Part shown: in pieces, positions 37,601 through 46,465 of the stretch
Position numbering within the stretch: the first letter of the stretch is position 1
Layout of the letters: the number at the start of each line of letters is the position of its first letter
Assembly (NCBI GenBank): GCA_001770015.1
Contig: MEQB01000003.1
Location: forward strand, 20,214-84,213
Direction: 5' to 3'
DNA from: Bdellovibrionales bacterium RIFOXYC1_FULL_37_79
GTDB lineage: Bacteria; Bdellovibrionota; Bacteriovoracia; Bacteriovoracales; Bacteriovoracaceae
Length of the DNA stretch: 64,000 nucleotides
Notes under the pieces: generated by a model
What the model was told of the DNA's origin: nothing
Database searches by the model: none
The model's input: only the letters and a program-made list of their open reading frames with translations
Position numbers and translations under genes: made by a program

Positions 37601-38201
37601 CAATTCCATCATTCAAGCACTGATACGAGTATCTGACTATTTGAATATCTCAAATAAAGACATGACTTTATTACAGCTATTTAACCAAGAATCAAAACAC
37701 AACATCGATCAAATCAGACAATTATTTTATAAAAATAATACGTTGATACCCTACACAGAAAATTATTTCTTAACACTTAAGGATGAGTTAATACCTAAAA
37801 CGTATTTAGGAATTGGCCAAGGTACCATTATGGAGACCATACATTTTTACAAGTCACAAAGGGATTTGGATAAGTTTTTCTTTAATATTGACAAAACTGT
37901 ATCAGAAGGCATTAAAGAGGCTTATCAAGATACCGCAAACATAAAAATGAAAACCATAAAAGACTTCATGCGTGCCTGTGAAAAATATCAAGATACTGTA
38001 ATAGTAAGCAGCCATTATCTTGACTCTGATTTTAAAAACTTTGATTCCCAGGAAAGAATCTATAATCCGGAGGTATTTGAAGATAATATCAATTCAATAA
38101 GAAAAACATTTTATGAAGAGACCGGTTGTTTTTATAACAAGACAAGTACAGATATTAATAACTACTTTAAGATTAACATTGATACATGCGAAAAGTTATG
38201 A
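34686..38201 (+). CDS. Giant lipoprotein of unknown function (operon gene 2)
   Basis: 1171 residues with a lipoprotein signal (LLWSACSKK). The mature chain is Asn/Lys/Ile-rich and mostly helical by eye. A Cys pair CADDISNC (Cx6C) lies near residue 138, followed by HALEFYKR; the third protein has a similar pair in the same relative place. No enzymatic motif seen. Strict coupling to the metalloprotease (1-base overlap) and to the next gene (4-base overlap) indicates a complex or shared pathway. Confidence 0.8.
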   Translation: MKTKKFLLLINLLAILLWSACSKKTIDRDNHESESAYVDKQVQIAEQLPSELDGLRSFAHDLPTLNKKLEDPAFKINEKIITPLKTYFFNSSMISNSDYTNQTIFHKLFNLFSRAILIQTVNEKNQGLIDQFYKVLLEACADDISNCHALEFYKRSPFSYQVLKNLLETKMKKSVIAKSSKGIMSKEYIQDFNETTELLYVCRYIKHQKDNHLDEITIKLMNDYQTLQGSKEAKKIEKTFHLKPIKVAKLLFNWFDTKDQDMLGNAFKLSRIDSNIGDYNFAAKNYLLLASKVLLNDPEKSKSLFDDELESIKESSKHKRGSYFFIANKIEHIKKINDPKNINNESQKTLKVLDEIDPSFSFKAEDLVILNNDLIKTDNSNSIYLFLIDRLYENHFSLEDTNIIWGHYIKNLKDKAEVENEFLRVARHYLQTMIFYKVVSSHNELKKKFHEYNGSKENKLKSVLNFSNYYFKDWGETLERAKNIQNFIQTHFYHGNNSTKEYINLCNSIEVLDENIKIFSVWPLMMYFSYQFKNENTSKISNFLNTEFSIDGRELIRMFNETESAWIPLTADNKPISTLKTIYSLSYLFSMGLLNNSGNEQDQSADFFISFVKKLTITMRNDLSEHISKFNKLVTRPEMNKYLNACDAFINMDKNREPIKVELSLTDLDKTLFIGTENAGIGSAFLKFYQSSQNTQDFLVSNQLIKFLKEINSLHNFINHVIKITNQIYETTLEQKVIAGLISKQEQQERLKKINSTVNELTNNTTKLRREFEKGVFKLYSDLDRCMVDFLSLENSLRHHVLDKIKPYFKNIYKLLNNTSPDENNIIPINGPEGYRGFDSMISNNSYNMHKIDIMIKIGEILKNTSSIKYNGKDILIAPSITPPSNFYNLEIIKRPKSSDIKPINNEDNYHEFENQIFLTMLTWSSANGEKFINWFGETYDLDKIIQKIELSRELLKASYYHSYNGIKSISPNSIIQALIRVSDYLNISNKDMTLLQLFNQESKHNIDQIRQLFYKNNTLIPYTENYFLTLKDELIPKTYLGIGQGTIMETIHFYKSQRDLDKFFFNIDKTVSEGIKEAYQDTANIKMKTIKDFMRACEKYQDTVIVSSHYLDSDFKNFDSQERIYNPEVFEDNINSIRKTFYEETGCFYNKTSTDINNYFKINIDTCEKL

Positions 38202-41200
38202 TGAAAGCAATAATTTTCATTTCATTTATTATTCTCATTAGCTGCACCAGGGAAAACTCTGAAAGTATCAAACATGATGTTTCTTTATCTGATAGCTCAT
38301 CTAACACTCCACAATCAACCGAGTCATTTACCGAAATCTTTAAATCCATACCTAAATATCAACCCAATCAATTGCTCATTCTTGCTAATGAATTATTAAA
38401 CCACGATATTGCAGCTAACGAGGAAATTACATCTTCTTTGGATTATAGAAACAAGTTAAAAATTTTAAACGGCAATCTTTTAAAAAGTACCGATGTGGCC
38501 AAAGAACATCCTTCCATTTTGGCACTTTTTAAAAAAAATATTTTTTGTGACAACTACACACCTGATTGTCCGGGACACAAACTCCTAAAGACCGGTAACT
38601 TTATACAGGAAGTATTGGTCAAAATCATTATTAGCGATATTAACAGCTCAAATCTTTCATCACAAGAAATGCTAAATGCTTTTTATCTCGCCTACGAAAT
38701 ATTAAAAATAAAAGACAAACAAATTTTGGACCGTTTGTTTTTAATAAGATATTCCATGCTCAGAAATTCCTCTGATCTTGATTCAAACATAAAATCAGTA
38801 TTAGACAAGCGTCTTGGGCTTGTTACCGACAGACTGAGTAAATCCACTCTTCAAAGTGAAAACTTAGACGAATTGATCAAATCTGTTCGACCCTGGAATT
38901 ATAGCAACTACTTAACAGATGATTCAAGCAATCTGCAACAGGTACTTTTTATTCATTGGATCAAGCAAAAACCATCAGTTCAACAATATCAAGAAGCATT
39001 AGAAAGTGACAATTTGTCCATTCTAAATCAAATAAAAGAATTTTCACCCCAAATACTTGCTAACTTAAAAATTAATCAAATCACTCCTGACAAGTGTTAT
39101 TATCTGCTTGATCGAACTTTCAACAAACATCTTTCCAGTGAATCTGCAAAAATGATCGTTTCCTCAATGGATGGCAACGAAAAATTAGACTGCATAAAAC
39201 AAATTCAAAATTTTTTAAAAGGACGTATACTGATTACAACTAAAAACTCAAGCACCCAACTTTTAAGTATTATAAAAAAAATTAAAAAGGAGAAAATTTC
39301 CAATATTAAAATTTTTGAAGCCATTGAATCCCGGCTATCTGTTTTGACCAGATATTGGCAAAATGAACTTGAAAAATTCAAGTCTCTGGAAGAATTATTA
39401 AACGTTGAATTTGTGAACGTAAACAGCGATGATTTCGATCAATTAAAACTTTCTTTTGAAGGTCTTGGCGAAAAATTTCAAATGTACGCCCAATACCCAT
39501 CGACACTGTCTTTACTTTATCATTTCAAAGATATGATTTCCTCCAACGTTGGAATGGATTTTAGTATAAAGGAAAATGATGTTTCTAACAAACTGGAAGA
39601 TCTTCTGATCGGCGGAGAGTGGCCGGTGTTGGATTTTGGACTTAGAAATTACGGTGTTGACAAAACATTAAATCAAACTAAAATTTTTTATAGCTTTCAA
39701 AGCGCTTTATCTACCAATACCTTTAATGACCTCGAAACACCTCCTCTAAGTATTTTAGAATTTATAATCGATCACCTACCCACCCGGGAATATAAGTATT
39801 TAAGCAAGGAGCTTGCTACATTAAAACCTCATGAGATTAATTCAAGCTACAAAACAGTTTCCAAATTTTGCGAAAACCACGCTAAAAACTTTTTGATCAA
39901 TGATTCTTCTAAGTATAAATTTAATAAAAAATTTAGCGAACTAAGTTCATCAATCTTGTTTGATGCAAAAAAAGTTTTTGTTGTTGATCATTCGGTTATG
40001 GAAAGATTTCCCGCCATGACTGAAATTGCCAGACTTGATTATGAAAGAAAAATCAGATTTGGAAGATTACTTAAAGATATCTACAACGAATTTGCAAGCA
40101 AACAAAACAATCTTGTCATAATTTCCAACGACCTTTATGACTCTTGGGCAAAAAAACATCTGGAAACCCAAAAAAGTATTTTCAAAACTAATCTGGATTA
40201 TTCCAACAAAAGTTATTCATGTCTAAATCACGTAAAAAATATTCAAAAAATTATAACCAGAAAAGTTTTTAGCTATGAATACCTTTTTCTAAAAGAGGTG
40301 CATAAGCAAATGACTCTCTTAAGAAGTGGGGACCTTGATAATCTTCAAGAAGCAAATCATATCGCCCAAATCGGGCTCAACAATTTTTCAAAGAAAAAAG
40401 AGTACTACTTCAACAATCATATTTTTTCATATTCTAAAATTGCTTTTTTATTTCGCTTGAAACACTATTTAACTTCCATCACAGAAATAGGCGATAAAAA
40501 ACTCCCTGCCATTGCAAACAAACTGATTATTACCAACGACATGTATAATTTTGATGAAAATGATTTGATCTTATCCAAAGATATTCCCTACCATGAAAAC
40601 GTAAATATTTTTATCAAAAGTGCTATGGGAAACTTACATGCCAAACAAAGCAAAAATAGCTTCCTGGATTGGTGGGCAAACGACAATACTTCCTATATGC
40701 TCGCTTCTAAGGTCAATACCTACCTGCAATTATATAGAACTAATATCCACGGATTAAACTCTTTAGTGGATGAAAACAAGATTATTTCCGAAATATTAAA
40801 AAATTACAAGCTTCTTGCTATCGATGAAACCAAAAATATTTATGGCATTTCAGAAAAAGAATTATTTCAACTTACCGGACTTGAAATGGCCGCAAATGTA
40901 CAAAATCCCCTTGATAATTACCATGGAGTAAACATCAATCATTACATTAATTCAACAGGTACCATGATCCATAATATCTTTAATGGTCCATCATCCTATT
41001 TTTTTAATTTTGCCATTGGAGACACTCTTATTTCTCAACAAACTACAGAGGAAATCCAAAAAATTGATGAAGGAGCCGATACCAGCGACTCTTTAAGTAA
41101 AAACTATGGCGGTTACGACGAAGGATATAATTACTTCAGAGATAAAAACAGCATGGGTCCTTTAATTTTTGATGGATTTGAGACAGTTGAAAGCATTCTT

Positions 41201-41479
41201 GACAAAGAATTTAGTAATCTCATTAAATTTGATTTGGATAAAGTTAAAAGTTTTCATGAAATTATTTCCAATGAAAATATAATTCATCCTCTTCTTAAAA
41301 AATACAATTTAAACCCAAACAATATGCTTATTAGGATAACTGATCATGAATCCCAATACCTTCCCAGGGAATTGATCAGTTCTGAAATGAATGACCGACT
41401 AACAGATCACTACCACGAACTTCTAGATAAAATCCTCGAGGCTGTAGAAAATAAGAAAATTCAAGATATGATCAGATAA
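38198..41479 (+). CDS. Giant lipoprotein of unknown function (operon gene 3)
   Basis: About 1093 residues with a lipoprotein signal (FIILISCTREN). The start could be ATG 38186, 38198 or 38201; 38198 gives a compact signal peptide and an ATGATGA overlap with the stop of gene 2. A Cx6C pair CDNYTPDC near residue 110 parallels that in gene 2. Largely helical; no catalytic motif seen. Near the C-terminus ENPLD-type loops and GGYDEGYNYFRD occur. Probably a distant paralog of gene 2 (inference). Confidence 0.8.
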   Translation: MMKAIIFISFIILISCTRENSESIKHDVSLSDSSSNTPQSTESFTEIFKSIPKYQPNQLLILANELLNHDIAANEEITSSLDYRNKLKILNGNLLKSTDVAKEHPSILALFKKNIFCDNYTPDCPGHKLLKTGNFIQEVLVKIIISDINSSNLSSQEMLNAFYLAYEILKIKDKQILDRLFLIRYSMLRNSSDLDSNIKSVLDKRLGLVTDRLSKSTLQSENLDELIKSVRPWNYSNYLTDDSSNLQQVLFIHWIKQKPSVQQYQEALESDNLSILNQIKEFSPQILANLKINQITPDKCYYLLDRTFNKHLSSESAKMIVSSMDGNEKLDCIKQIQNFLKGRILITTKNSSTQLLSIIKKIKKEKISNIKIFEAIESRLSVLTRYWQNELEKFKSLEELLNVEFVNVNSDDFDQLKLSFEGLGEKFQMYAQYPSTLSLLYHFKDMISSNVGMDFSIKENDVSNKLEDLLIGGEWPVLDFGLRNYGVDKTLNQTKIFYSFQSALSTNTFNDLETPPLSILEFIIDHLPTREYKYLSKELATLKPHEINSSYKTVSKFCENHAKNFLINDSSKYKFNKKFSELSSSILFDAKKVFVVDHSVMERFPAMTEIARLDYERKIRFGRLLKDIYNEFASKQNNLVIISNDLYDSWAKKHLETQKSIFKTNLDYSNKSYSCLNHVKNIQKIITRKVFSYEYLFLKEVHKQMTLLRSGDLDNLQEANHIAQIGLNNFSKKKEYYFNNHIFSYSKIAFLFRLKHYLTSITEIGDKKLPAIANKLIITNDMYNFDENDLILSKDIPYHENVNIFIKSAMGNLHAKQSKNSFLDWWANDNTSYMLASKVNTYLQLYRTNIHGLNSLVDENKIISEILKNYKLLAIDETKNIYGISEKELFQLTGLEMAANVQNPLDNYHGVNINHYINSTGTMIHNIFNGPSSYFFNFAIGDTLISQQTTEEIQKIDEGADTSDSLSKNYGGYDEGYNYFRDKNSMGPLIFDGFETVESILDKEFSNLIKFDLDKVKSFHEIISNENIIHPLLKKYNLNPNNMLIRITDHESQYLPRELISSEMNDRLTDHYHELLDKILEAVENKKIQDMIR

Positions 41480-41723
41480 TCTTGGTTGTCGATGCACAAT
41501 CAACATCACATCATGCCCTTTACTCCAATTTCAACACATAAATATTTTTAATAAACGATTTTTTAAACTTGAACCAAACAGAAAATTTATGGCATCTAAT
41601 GAAAATTATTATTAAAATATCCACATACTTTTATACGTTGCTGGAAAAGAACCTGCTTGAAAAATTCGATATCTAATGCTACACCTAAATTCCAAATGGC
41701 ATCATCTATCCCAAGGATATAAA

Positions 41724-43247
41724 ATGAAGTATTTTTTTACCTCACTATCACTCTGGCTCAGTATTCTTTGTCTAGTTTATGCCAATACTCCCACTCTGGC
41801 AGATAAACTTGAAAATCAATGGCAAATATATAAAAATGCACAACATTACCTCTATCAAGTCGTAAGCAGTGGTGAAAAAGTCGACCGTACGACTTGGGAA
41901 AAAATGGTAAAACCACATGATGAGTGGAAATTCACGGATGAAGATTTAATGAATTTAACCAAAATGCAATCTGAACGAATTCTTGTTGCTAAAGAAGTGG
42001 CCTACCAAAACTCTGTCATTAACTTTGATGCTTTCAGAAAACTTCCAGCGGAGGAAGCAAAAATAATTATTCATAATTTTTGTCAGCATATGCCCAAGGG
42101 GGGAATGTTACACGTTCATCCCTTTGGAACTTTTACTCGAAACACGTTGACCCAACTCATGATACTAAAAAATCCTATTCTGGACTGGATTGAGTTCCTG
42201 AACTTCTTTAATAATCCCGAAAATACTTGTATGATCTACCCAGAAGAAAATAATTGGATGAGTACTTTTATTAATGGAACAAGATTTTCTGATTTATCCC
42301 CAATAGATCAGAAAAAAACCATTGATTTATTCTTTTTACCCTTTGGTAATCATGATTTTACTCGTTTTGATTCTGTTTTTGTTTTTCTTGGTATTCCAGT
42401 AAGCACTTATCAAGACTACCTTTTTGCGCTCGAGAATTTTGCACAAAAAGCGTCTGCACAAGGTATTTTCTATATTGAATTTACCACTGATATACTTACA
42501 GATCATGCTTTAAATTTTTATAAAAATTTAGCAGATACCTATTTAAAAAATTTCGGTATAATATTAAAAATTAATGAATCACTTTTCCGACTAGACTCCG
42601 ACGAAAACATGCGAAAAAATACACGTACACTTTTGATGCTAAATGACCCTATATTAGTCGGTGTTGACCTGCTTGGAAACGAATCAAACAGCCCCACCCT
42701 GGAAAATGGCCAAATCCCCTACGCACTGGTGGGCAACGCACTTACTAACGGAACACACAAAATAAAAAGAACCATTCATGCTGGAGAATTAGGAGATGAT
42801 CGCAATCCGCGAGATGCTCTGATTTTTGGTGTTGAACGCATCGGTCACGGTATCAAATTAGAAAATGATCCGATTGCGCTGGAATATGCGGCCTCAAAAA
42901 AAATTGGAATCGAGATCAATCTTACAAGTAACATTCGCTTAAAGGCCGTCAATGATATTAAACAACACCCCTTCGTCAAGTATTTACGCCTTGGTATTCC
43001 CGTAAGTCTAAGCACAGATGATGAAGGTATTTTTGAAACAGACATGAACACTGAATGTGAAATAGCTATCTCCCAAAGCGATATCACCTACGCTGAATTG
43101 AAACAAATGGCTATCAATTCCATTGAAACTGCATTCGTCGGCGATCAAGAGAAAAGTGAATTACTGTCGAAATTACTTCAACAAATCAATAAATTTGAAC
43201 AAACCCTTACATCATTAATTTTGCCCAAGAAAAAGCAAGAGTTATAA
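41724..43247 (+). CDS. Secreted adenosine deaminase-like hydrolase
   Basis: 507 residues with a signal peptide (SLWLSILCLVYA). Metal and catalytic motifs of the ADA/ADGF family are present in order: GGMLHVHPFG (first two His), HAGE (His and Glu), RIGHG (His), and VSLSTDDEGIF (Asp). An N-terminal helical region before the barrel resembles the ADGF type, which acts outside the cytoplasm. It would deaminate adenosine or related nucleosides in periplasm or surroundings. The ATG at 41724 follows an AAGGAT site; upstream codons do not fit. Stands alone after the lipoprotein operon. Confidence 0.85.
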   Translation: MKYFFTSLSLWLSILCLVYANTPTLADKLENQWQIYKNAQHYLYQVVSSGEKVDRTTWEKMVKPHDEWKFTDEDLMNLTKMQSERILVAKEVAYQNSVINFDAFRKLPAEEAKIIIHNFCQHMPKGGMLHVHPFGTFTRNTLTQLMILKNPILDWIEFLNFFNNPENTCMIYPEENNWMSTFINGTRFSDLSPIDQKKTIDLFFLPFGNHDFTRFDSVFVFLGIPVSTYQDYLFALENFAQKASAQGIFYIEFTTDILTDHALNFYKNLADTYLKNFGIILKINESLFRLDSDENMRKNTRTLLMLNDPILVGVDLLGNESNSPTLENGQIPYALVGNALTNGTHKIKRTIHAGELGDDRNPRDALIFGVERIGHGIKLENDPIALEYAASKKIGIEINLTSNIRLKAVNDIKQHPFVKYLRLGIPVSLSTDDEGIFETDMNTECEIAISQSDITYAELKQMAINSIETAFVGDQEKSELLSKLLQQINKFEQTLTSLILPKKKQEL

Positions 43248-43654
43248 CAATATTTTTATGGTTTTTAAAACTTGTAAAATTTAAATCCCAGAAATAATTT
43301 GCTGCTTCCATCATTTTATTTAATTTAATAATTTAAACATTTAGCTGAGGAATCATTGATAACATCCCATGAAGAAGTCTAATATGTATCTTGACCCTGT
43401 CTATATTATTTATGTTTTGTCTACATTTAAGCCAGTATTTAAAATCTAAAAATCCAATTTATCGGAAGTTTAATATAGTGAATCCTTTTGTGAAAAATCC
43501 TGTATCACTTCCGTATAAATTTTGCATATGAGTTTGAATTAATAATGTAGTCTAAGCGATGTAAATTGTTAGTATGTAAACTGCTTAACCAGATATTGGG
43601 ATATGACTCTATGATTTAAGTATATATTATGTTAAGTGCAAGCGATTAGACCTT
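43248..43654. other. Intergenic stretch, no gene seen
   Basis: About 400 AT-rich bases between the deaminase-like gene and a convergent DUF6429 gene. No hairpin, RNA or repeat that I can support. It marks the change from core-like genes to the accessory island. Confidence 0.5.
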
Positions 43655-43888
43655 TTAGCTTTTTACTTCAAAATCCTTTGCCATAATCTCTTTTGCTTTC
43701 TGTAGACCAAGCTCTGTTAGTATTACTGATTGATTTTTACTCTTAGGATCAGAGATTAATTCCGCTCTAAAAAGTCTATCTGTTATCTCCCAAGGAAGTG
43801 ACTTCCAGCTTCGACCAGTTTGTTCATCGTAGTTCAATAACAGTATTGCAAGCGCGGCTCGATCAACTTTTTCTTCGTTATATTTCAC
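43655..43888 (-). CDS. DUF6429 family small protein
   Basis: 77 residues. The pattern DRAALAILLLNYDEQTGRSW, then WEITDRLFRAELISDP and KNQSVILTELGLQKAKEI matches DUF6429, small proteins of unknown function often found in mobile regions. The ending TELGLQKA resembles the last helix of a winged-helix domain. Downstream of a lipoprotein gene by about 18 bases. Confidence 0.65.
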   Translation of the reverse strand: MKYNEEKVDRAALAILLLNYDEQTGRSWKSLPWEITDRLFRAELISDPKSKNQSVILTELGLQKAKEIMAKDFEVKS

Positions 43889-43906
43889 AAAAATATATTT
43901 CCTGAA

Positions 43907-44353
43907 TTAAAATTTAATCCAAAAATCTTCTATCTCTTTATCCTTGCCTAGATCTTCTTTTATTTTGCTTTGTGGAGTAATCGCTCTAACATGATATTCA
44001 CCTTCTCCTACATCATATGCCCAGATCTTATAAAGATTGGGATCTCCCTCGAAAACACCGTAAAAAGTATATCCACCAAATCCATTGTCTGAAACAGCAA
44101 CCGATAAAAATGCCAACCCCATATTTTCATAGAATTTTCTTGCATCTGGATAAGGGCCACCGCATTTAGAACATTCTTCCAAACTTTTTTTAACTCCACC
44201 AAGATTGTTTACAAGATTTTTAGTTCTTATGTCATTTTTCATGCATGCTAAATGCTCTGGTTTTAAAGAGACTTGATTAAAAATACATTTGTATTTTGGG
44301 AAAATCGTTGATGAGCAACCCAATAACAGCATGCAAAGTAAATATTTAATCAT
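43907..44353 (-). CDS. Small lipoprotein coupled to transglycosylase gene
   Basis: 148 residues from the ATG at 44353, with lipobox MLLLGCSS. Mature region has four Cys (KCIF, ACMK, CSKCGG) and a C-terminal beta part (GFGGYTFYGVFEGD). No family recognised. Its ribosome binding site GGAGGT is formed by the last two Gly codons of the upstream transglycosylase gene, so translation is coupled. It could be an inhibitor or immunity partner of that enzyme (inference). Confidence 0.6.
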   Translation of the reverse strand: MIKYLLCMLLLGCSSTIFPKYKCIFNQVSLKPEHLACMKNDIRTKNLVNNLGGVKKSLEECSKCGGPYPDARKFYENMGLAFLSVAVSDNGFGGYTFYGVFEGDPNLYKIWAYDVGEGEYHVRAITPQSKIKEDLGKDKEIEDFWIKF

Positions 44354-44357
44354 TGCT

Positions 44358-45089
44358 CTAACCTCCAATAAGAATATGTTGACCATTTTTAGTAATCCAA
44401 TGACCTCCTTTAGGAGAAATTGCTATTATAGATGGTTTTTTGAACTTCGCTCTTTTATCCGCTTTTGATTTTTTTGAAAATTCTTTAGCGTATTCCTGAA
44501 CTTTATCTACATACTCAGTAATCTCTTGAACTTTCTTTTTAGTTGCCCCAGCTGGGCCAAGATACTTTTTTACGTCATCCCATTTTTGAGGACCTTTTTC
44601 ATCTTTTTTTGCTAATTTTTTTGCCTTGGCAATTCTTCCTTCACCGGCATTATAAGCAGCAATTACAAAATTTGTTCTTTCTTTAGAATTGGTTACAGTA
44701 ATTGTCTTTAGAGAATTAGTTAGCGAAGTTGGTCCTTTAAAGCTGTCGTCAATGATTTTTAAGTATTTTGCCGATGCTGCTGAAGCATCATCGACATCAA
44801 AACGTTGGTCATTCTCTTTAGTTACAGTAAGACCAAATCGAATCGCCGTTGTTTTTTCAAACATAAAATCGCCTGCTGCACCTGCTGTCCCACGTTCTCT
44901 TATCTGAGTGCCATAACTGCTCTCTTTTCCATAAATTGCTTGAAGATGATTAACAGTTAATGAATCGTCTTTATCAAAATGTTTTGATGCATTTTCCAGC
45001 GCTTTTCTTTGATGGAGTTTTTCTTGTTTGTTCCATTTGTCAACATCACTAATTTTTTTTACTTTCGTTTTTTTTAATATCTTTTTCAT
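44358..45089 (-). CDS. Lytic transglycosylase-like protein without signal peptide
   Basis: 243 residues. An SLT-type domain runs about 45-195: LQAIYGKESSYG with the catalytic Glu, AGAAGDFMFEKTTA, ASAASAKYLK and FVIAAYNAGEGRIAKA. The N-terminus is Lys-rich, not a signal peptide, so export would need a dedicated route (lysis or a secretion system). The C-terminus ends in a short beta-like KGGHWITKNGQHILIGG. AGGAG lies before the ATG. It is followed directly by a lipoprotein gene. Confidence 0.75.
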   Translation of the reverse strand: MKKILKKTKVKKISDVDKWNKQEKLHQRKALENASKHFDKDDSLTVNHLQAIYGKESSYGTQIRERGTAGAAGDFMFEKTTAIRFGLTVTKENDQRFDVDDASAASAKYLKIIDDSFKGPTSLTNSLKTITVTNSKERTNFVIAAYNAGEGRIAKAKKLAKKDEKGPQKWDDVKKYLGPAGATKKKVQEITEYVDKVQEYAKEFSKKSKADKRAKFKKPSIIAISPKGGHWITKNGQHILIGG

Positions 45090-45288
45090 ACGATCTCCTG
45101 ATTTTTTTGTTTACATTACTATACACAGTCTTTCCACTTAATTTTCTTTATCAATGAATTTATCAAAAATCTTGCTCTTTGATTGTCCCTTGGGTTTAAC
45201 CATATCATTACTATTTTCCCTTTTTAAGCTCTTTTTCTTTTTGAGTAAGTCGATCCCAAACTGGTGTCGGTCAGGTGAAAAGCGACAG

Positions 45289-45570
45289 ATGACGGTTTAC
45301 TCTAATAGCAATACTGGTTTTGGCCTACATGCGGTTAGAAAAATTATCACATCGGTTTTGGATAAAAAAAGAGATCTTGCCGATTTTGATCAGGCAGCGA
45401 AACTTGCAATGCACACTCCATCAGTAAGTAGAGAATCCTATGCCTCTCATCAAACTGAAGCGGCATTTGATCATTTTGTTTCTAGATTGCAACAAGCAGG
45501 TGTTTTAGAAATGCCAAAAGGTATTAAACGAAAAATTGAATTTAATGATCTCAATAAATTAGCAGGGTAA
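45289..45570 (+). pseudogene. Tyrosine recombinase C-terminal fragment
   Basis: About 93 residues. HAVRKIITSVL fits the HxxR box of tyrosine recombinases; 24 residues later MHTPSVSRESY fits the second His and the nucleophile Tyr at the right 9-residue distance (compare GHSxxxTTxxY). N-terminal core-binding and first catalytic Arg regions are missing, so it is a remnant. The frame is open to 45154 without recognisable residues. It marks the left part of the accessory island. A divergent intact small protein cannot be excluded. Confidence 0.5.
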
Positions 45571-45648
45571 ACTTGCGCAATCATCTCATTTAAAGCCAGA
45601 TTTAAAAGCTAAAGATATTAATGATTTATGCCGATTATTCTTGTAGGT

Positions 45649-45698
45649 ATTTCCCACTTGTGCCAAATGGGAAAATATGCTATAATTTAGATAGGAGG
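45649..45698 (+). promoter_or_regulatory. Promoter, operator and RBS of GNAT toxin-antitoxin pair
   Basis: TTGTGC (45658-45663), 17 bases, then TATAAT (45681-45686) form a strong promoter. An imperfect palindrome (ATTTCCCACTTG and CAAATGGGAAAA, 45649-45675) covers the -35 box, a likely site for autorepression by the antitoxin. AGGAGG at 45693-45698 sits 6 bases before the ATG at 45705. Confidence 0.7.
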
Positions 45699-45704
45699 TT
45701 TTTT

Positions 45705-45977
45705 ATGAGTAGTGTAGTCCAAAAAGACAGTAGAAATAGAGTCTCTCTTGGTTCTGACGTACGCGATACTCACTTTACGAGAGAAGTTGATTCTGAGGGT
45801 AGAATTATTTTTACTCCATGTGTACTTGTGCCAAAAAACGAGTATGAAGAATACCAAGAACATATTGTACTTAACGACAAGCAAAGAGATAATTTTGTTG
45901 CTGCTCTATTAAATAAACCTGCTCGCAACAAGGCATTCACAAAGGCCCAAGCAGCATTTAAAAAGAAGTATGAATAA
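45705..45977 (+). CDS. Antitoxin of GNAT toxin pair
   Basis: 90 residues from the ATG at 45705. The C-terminal half (IVLNDKQRDNFVAALLNKPA, then NKAFTKAQAAFKKKY) matches the toxin-binding tail of TacA/DUF1778 antitoxins. The N-terminal half (VSLGSDVRDTHFTREVD, GRIIFTPCVLVP) looks like an AbrB/beta-type DNA-binding strand set rather than the usual ribbon-helix-helix. The toxin gene begins 2 bases after its stop. Autoregulation is inferred from the operator upstream. Confidence 0.75.
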   Translation: MSSVVQKDSRNRVSLGSDVRDTHFTREVDSEGRIIFTPCVLVPKNEYEEYQEHIVLNDKQRDNFVAALLNKPARNKAFTKAQAAFKKKYE

Positions 45978-45979
45978 TT

Positions 45980-46465
45980 ATGTCACAGTGGAGATTTGAA
46001 GAATATAGTGACCAATTTGATACTTCAAAGTTTGATTGTGGAGAATTAATTCTAAATGAATATCTAAACAAGTATATGAAGCAGGATCTCAAAAGAAACG
46101 CTTCTGTTTCTGTTTTAGCGGTTGGTAGCAATGATGAAGTGGTTGGCTTCTACACCCTCTCAAGCGGCAGCGTGCAATTTGAAAATTTTCCAGAAACCCT
46201 TAAGAAAAAAATTGCTCCCTATCCTGTTCCTATTGCAAGAATGGGACGGCTTGCCGTAGATCGCTCTATGCAGAGACAAGGATTAGGAAGAGAATTACTT
46301 CTCCATGCATTTAGTCGCGTTGAAGCTCTCGCAACCAAAATAGGAATAAGAGCAATTGTGGTTGATGCCAAAAATGAATCGGCGGAATTTTTTTATTTAA
46401 AATATGGTTTTGCTTATCTTCAAAACAGTGCAGGATCAAAAAAATCTTTCTTCATGATCATCTAG
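45980..46465 (+). CDS. GNAT-family toxin (TacT/AtaT type)
   Basis: 161 residues of a GNAT acetyltransferase. The N-terminus F-D-C-G-E...LNEYL pattern and ARMGRLAVDRSMQRQGLGRE (acetyl-CoA loop QRQGLG) match TacT-like toxins, which acetylate aminoacyl-tRNA to stop translation. FFYLKYGFAYL near the C-terminus is the usual GNAT tail. Paired with a TacA-like antitoxin directly upstream. Confidence 0.85.
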   Translation: MSQWRFEEYSDQFDTSKFDCGELILNEYLNKYMKQDLKRNASVSVLAVGSNDEVVGFYTLSSGSVQFENFPETLKKKIAPYPVPIARMGRLAVDRSMQRQGLGRELLLHAFSRVEALATKIGIRAIVVDAKNESAEFFYLKYGFAYLQNSAGSKKSFFMII

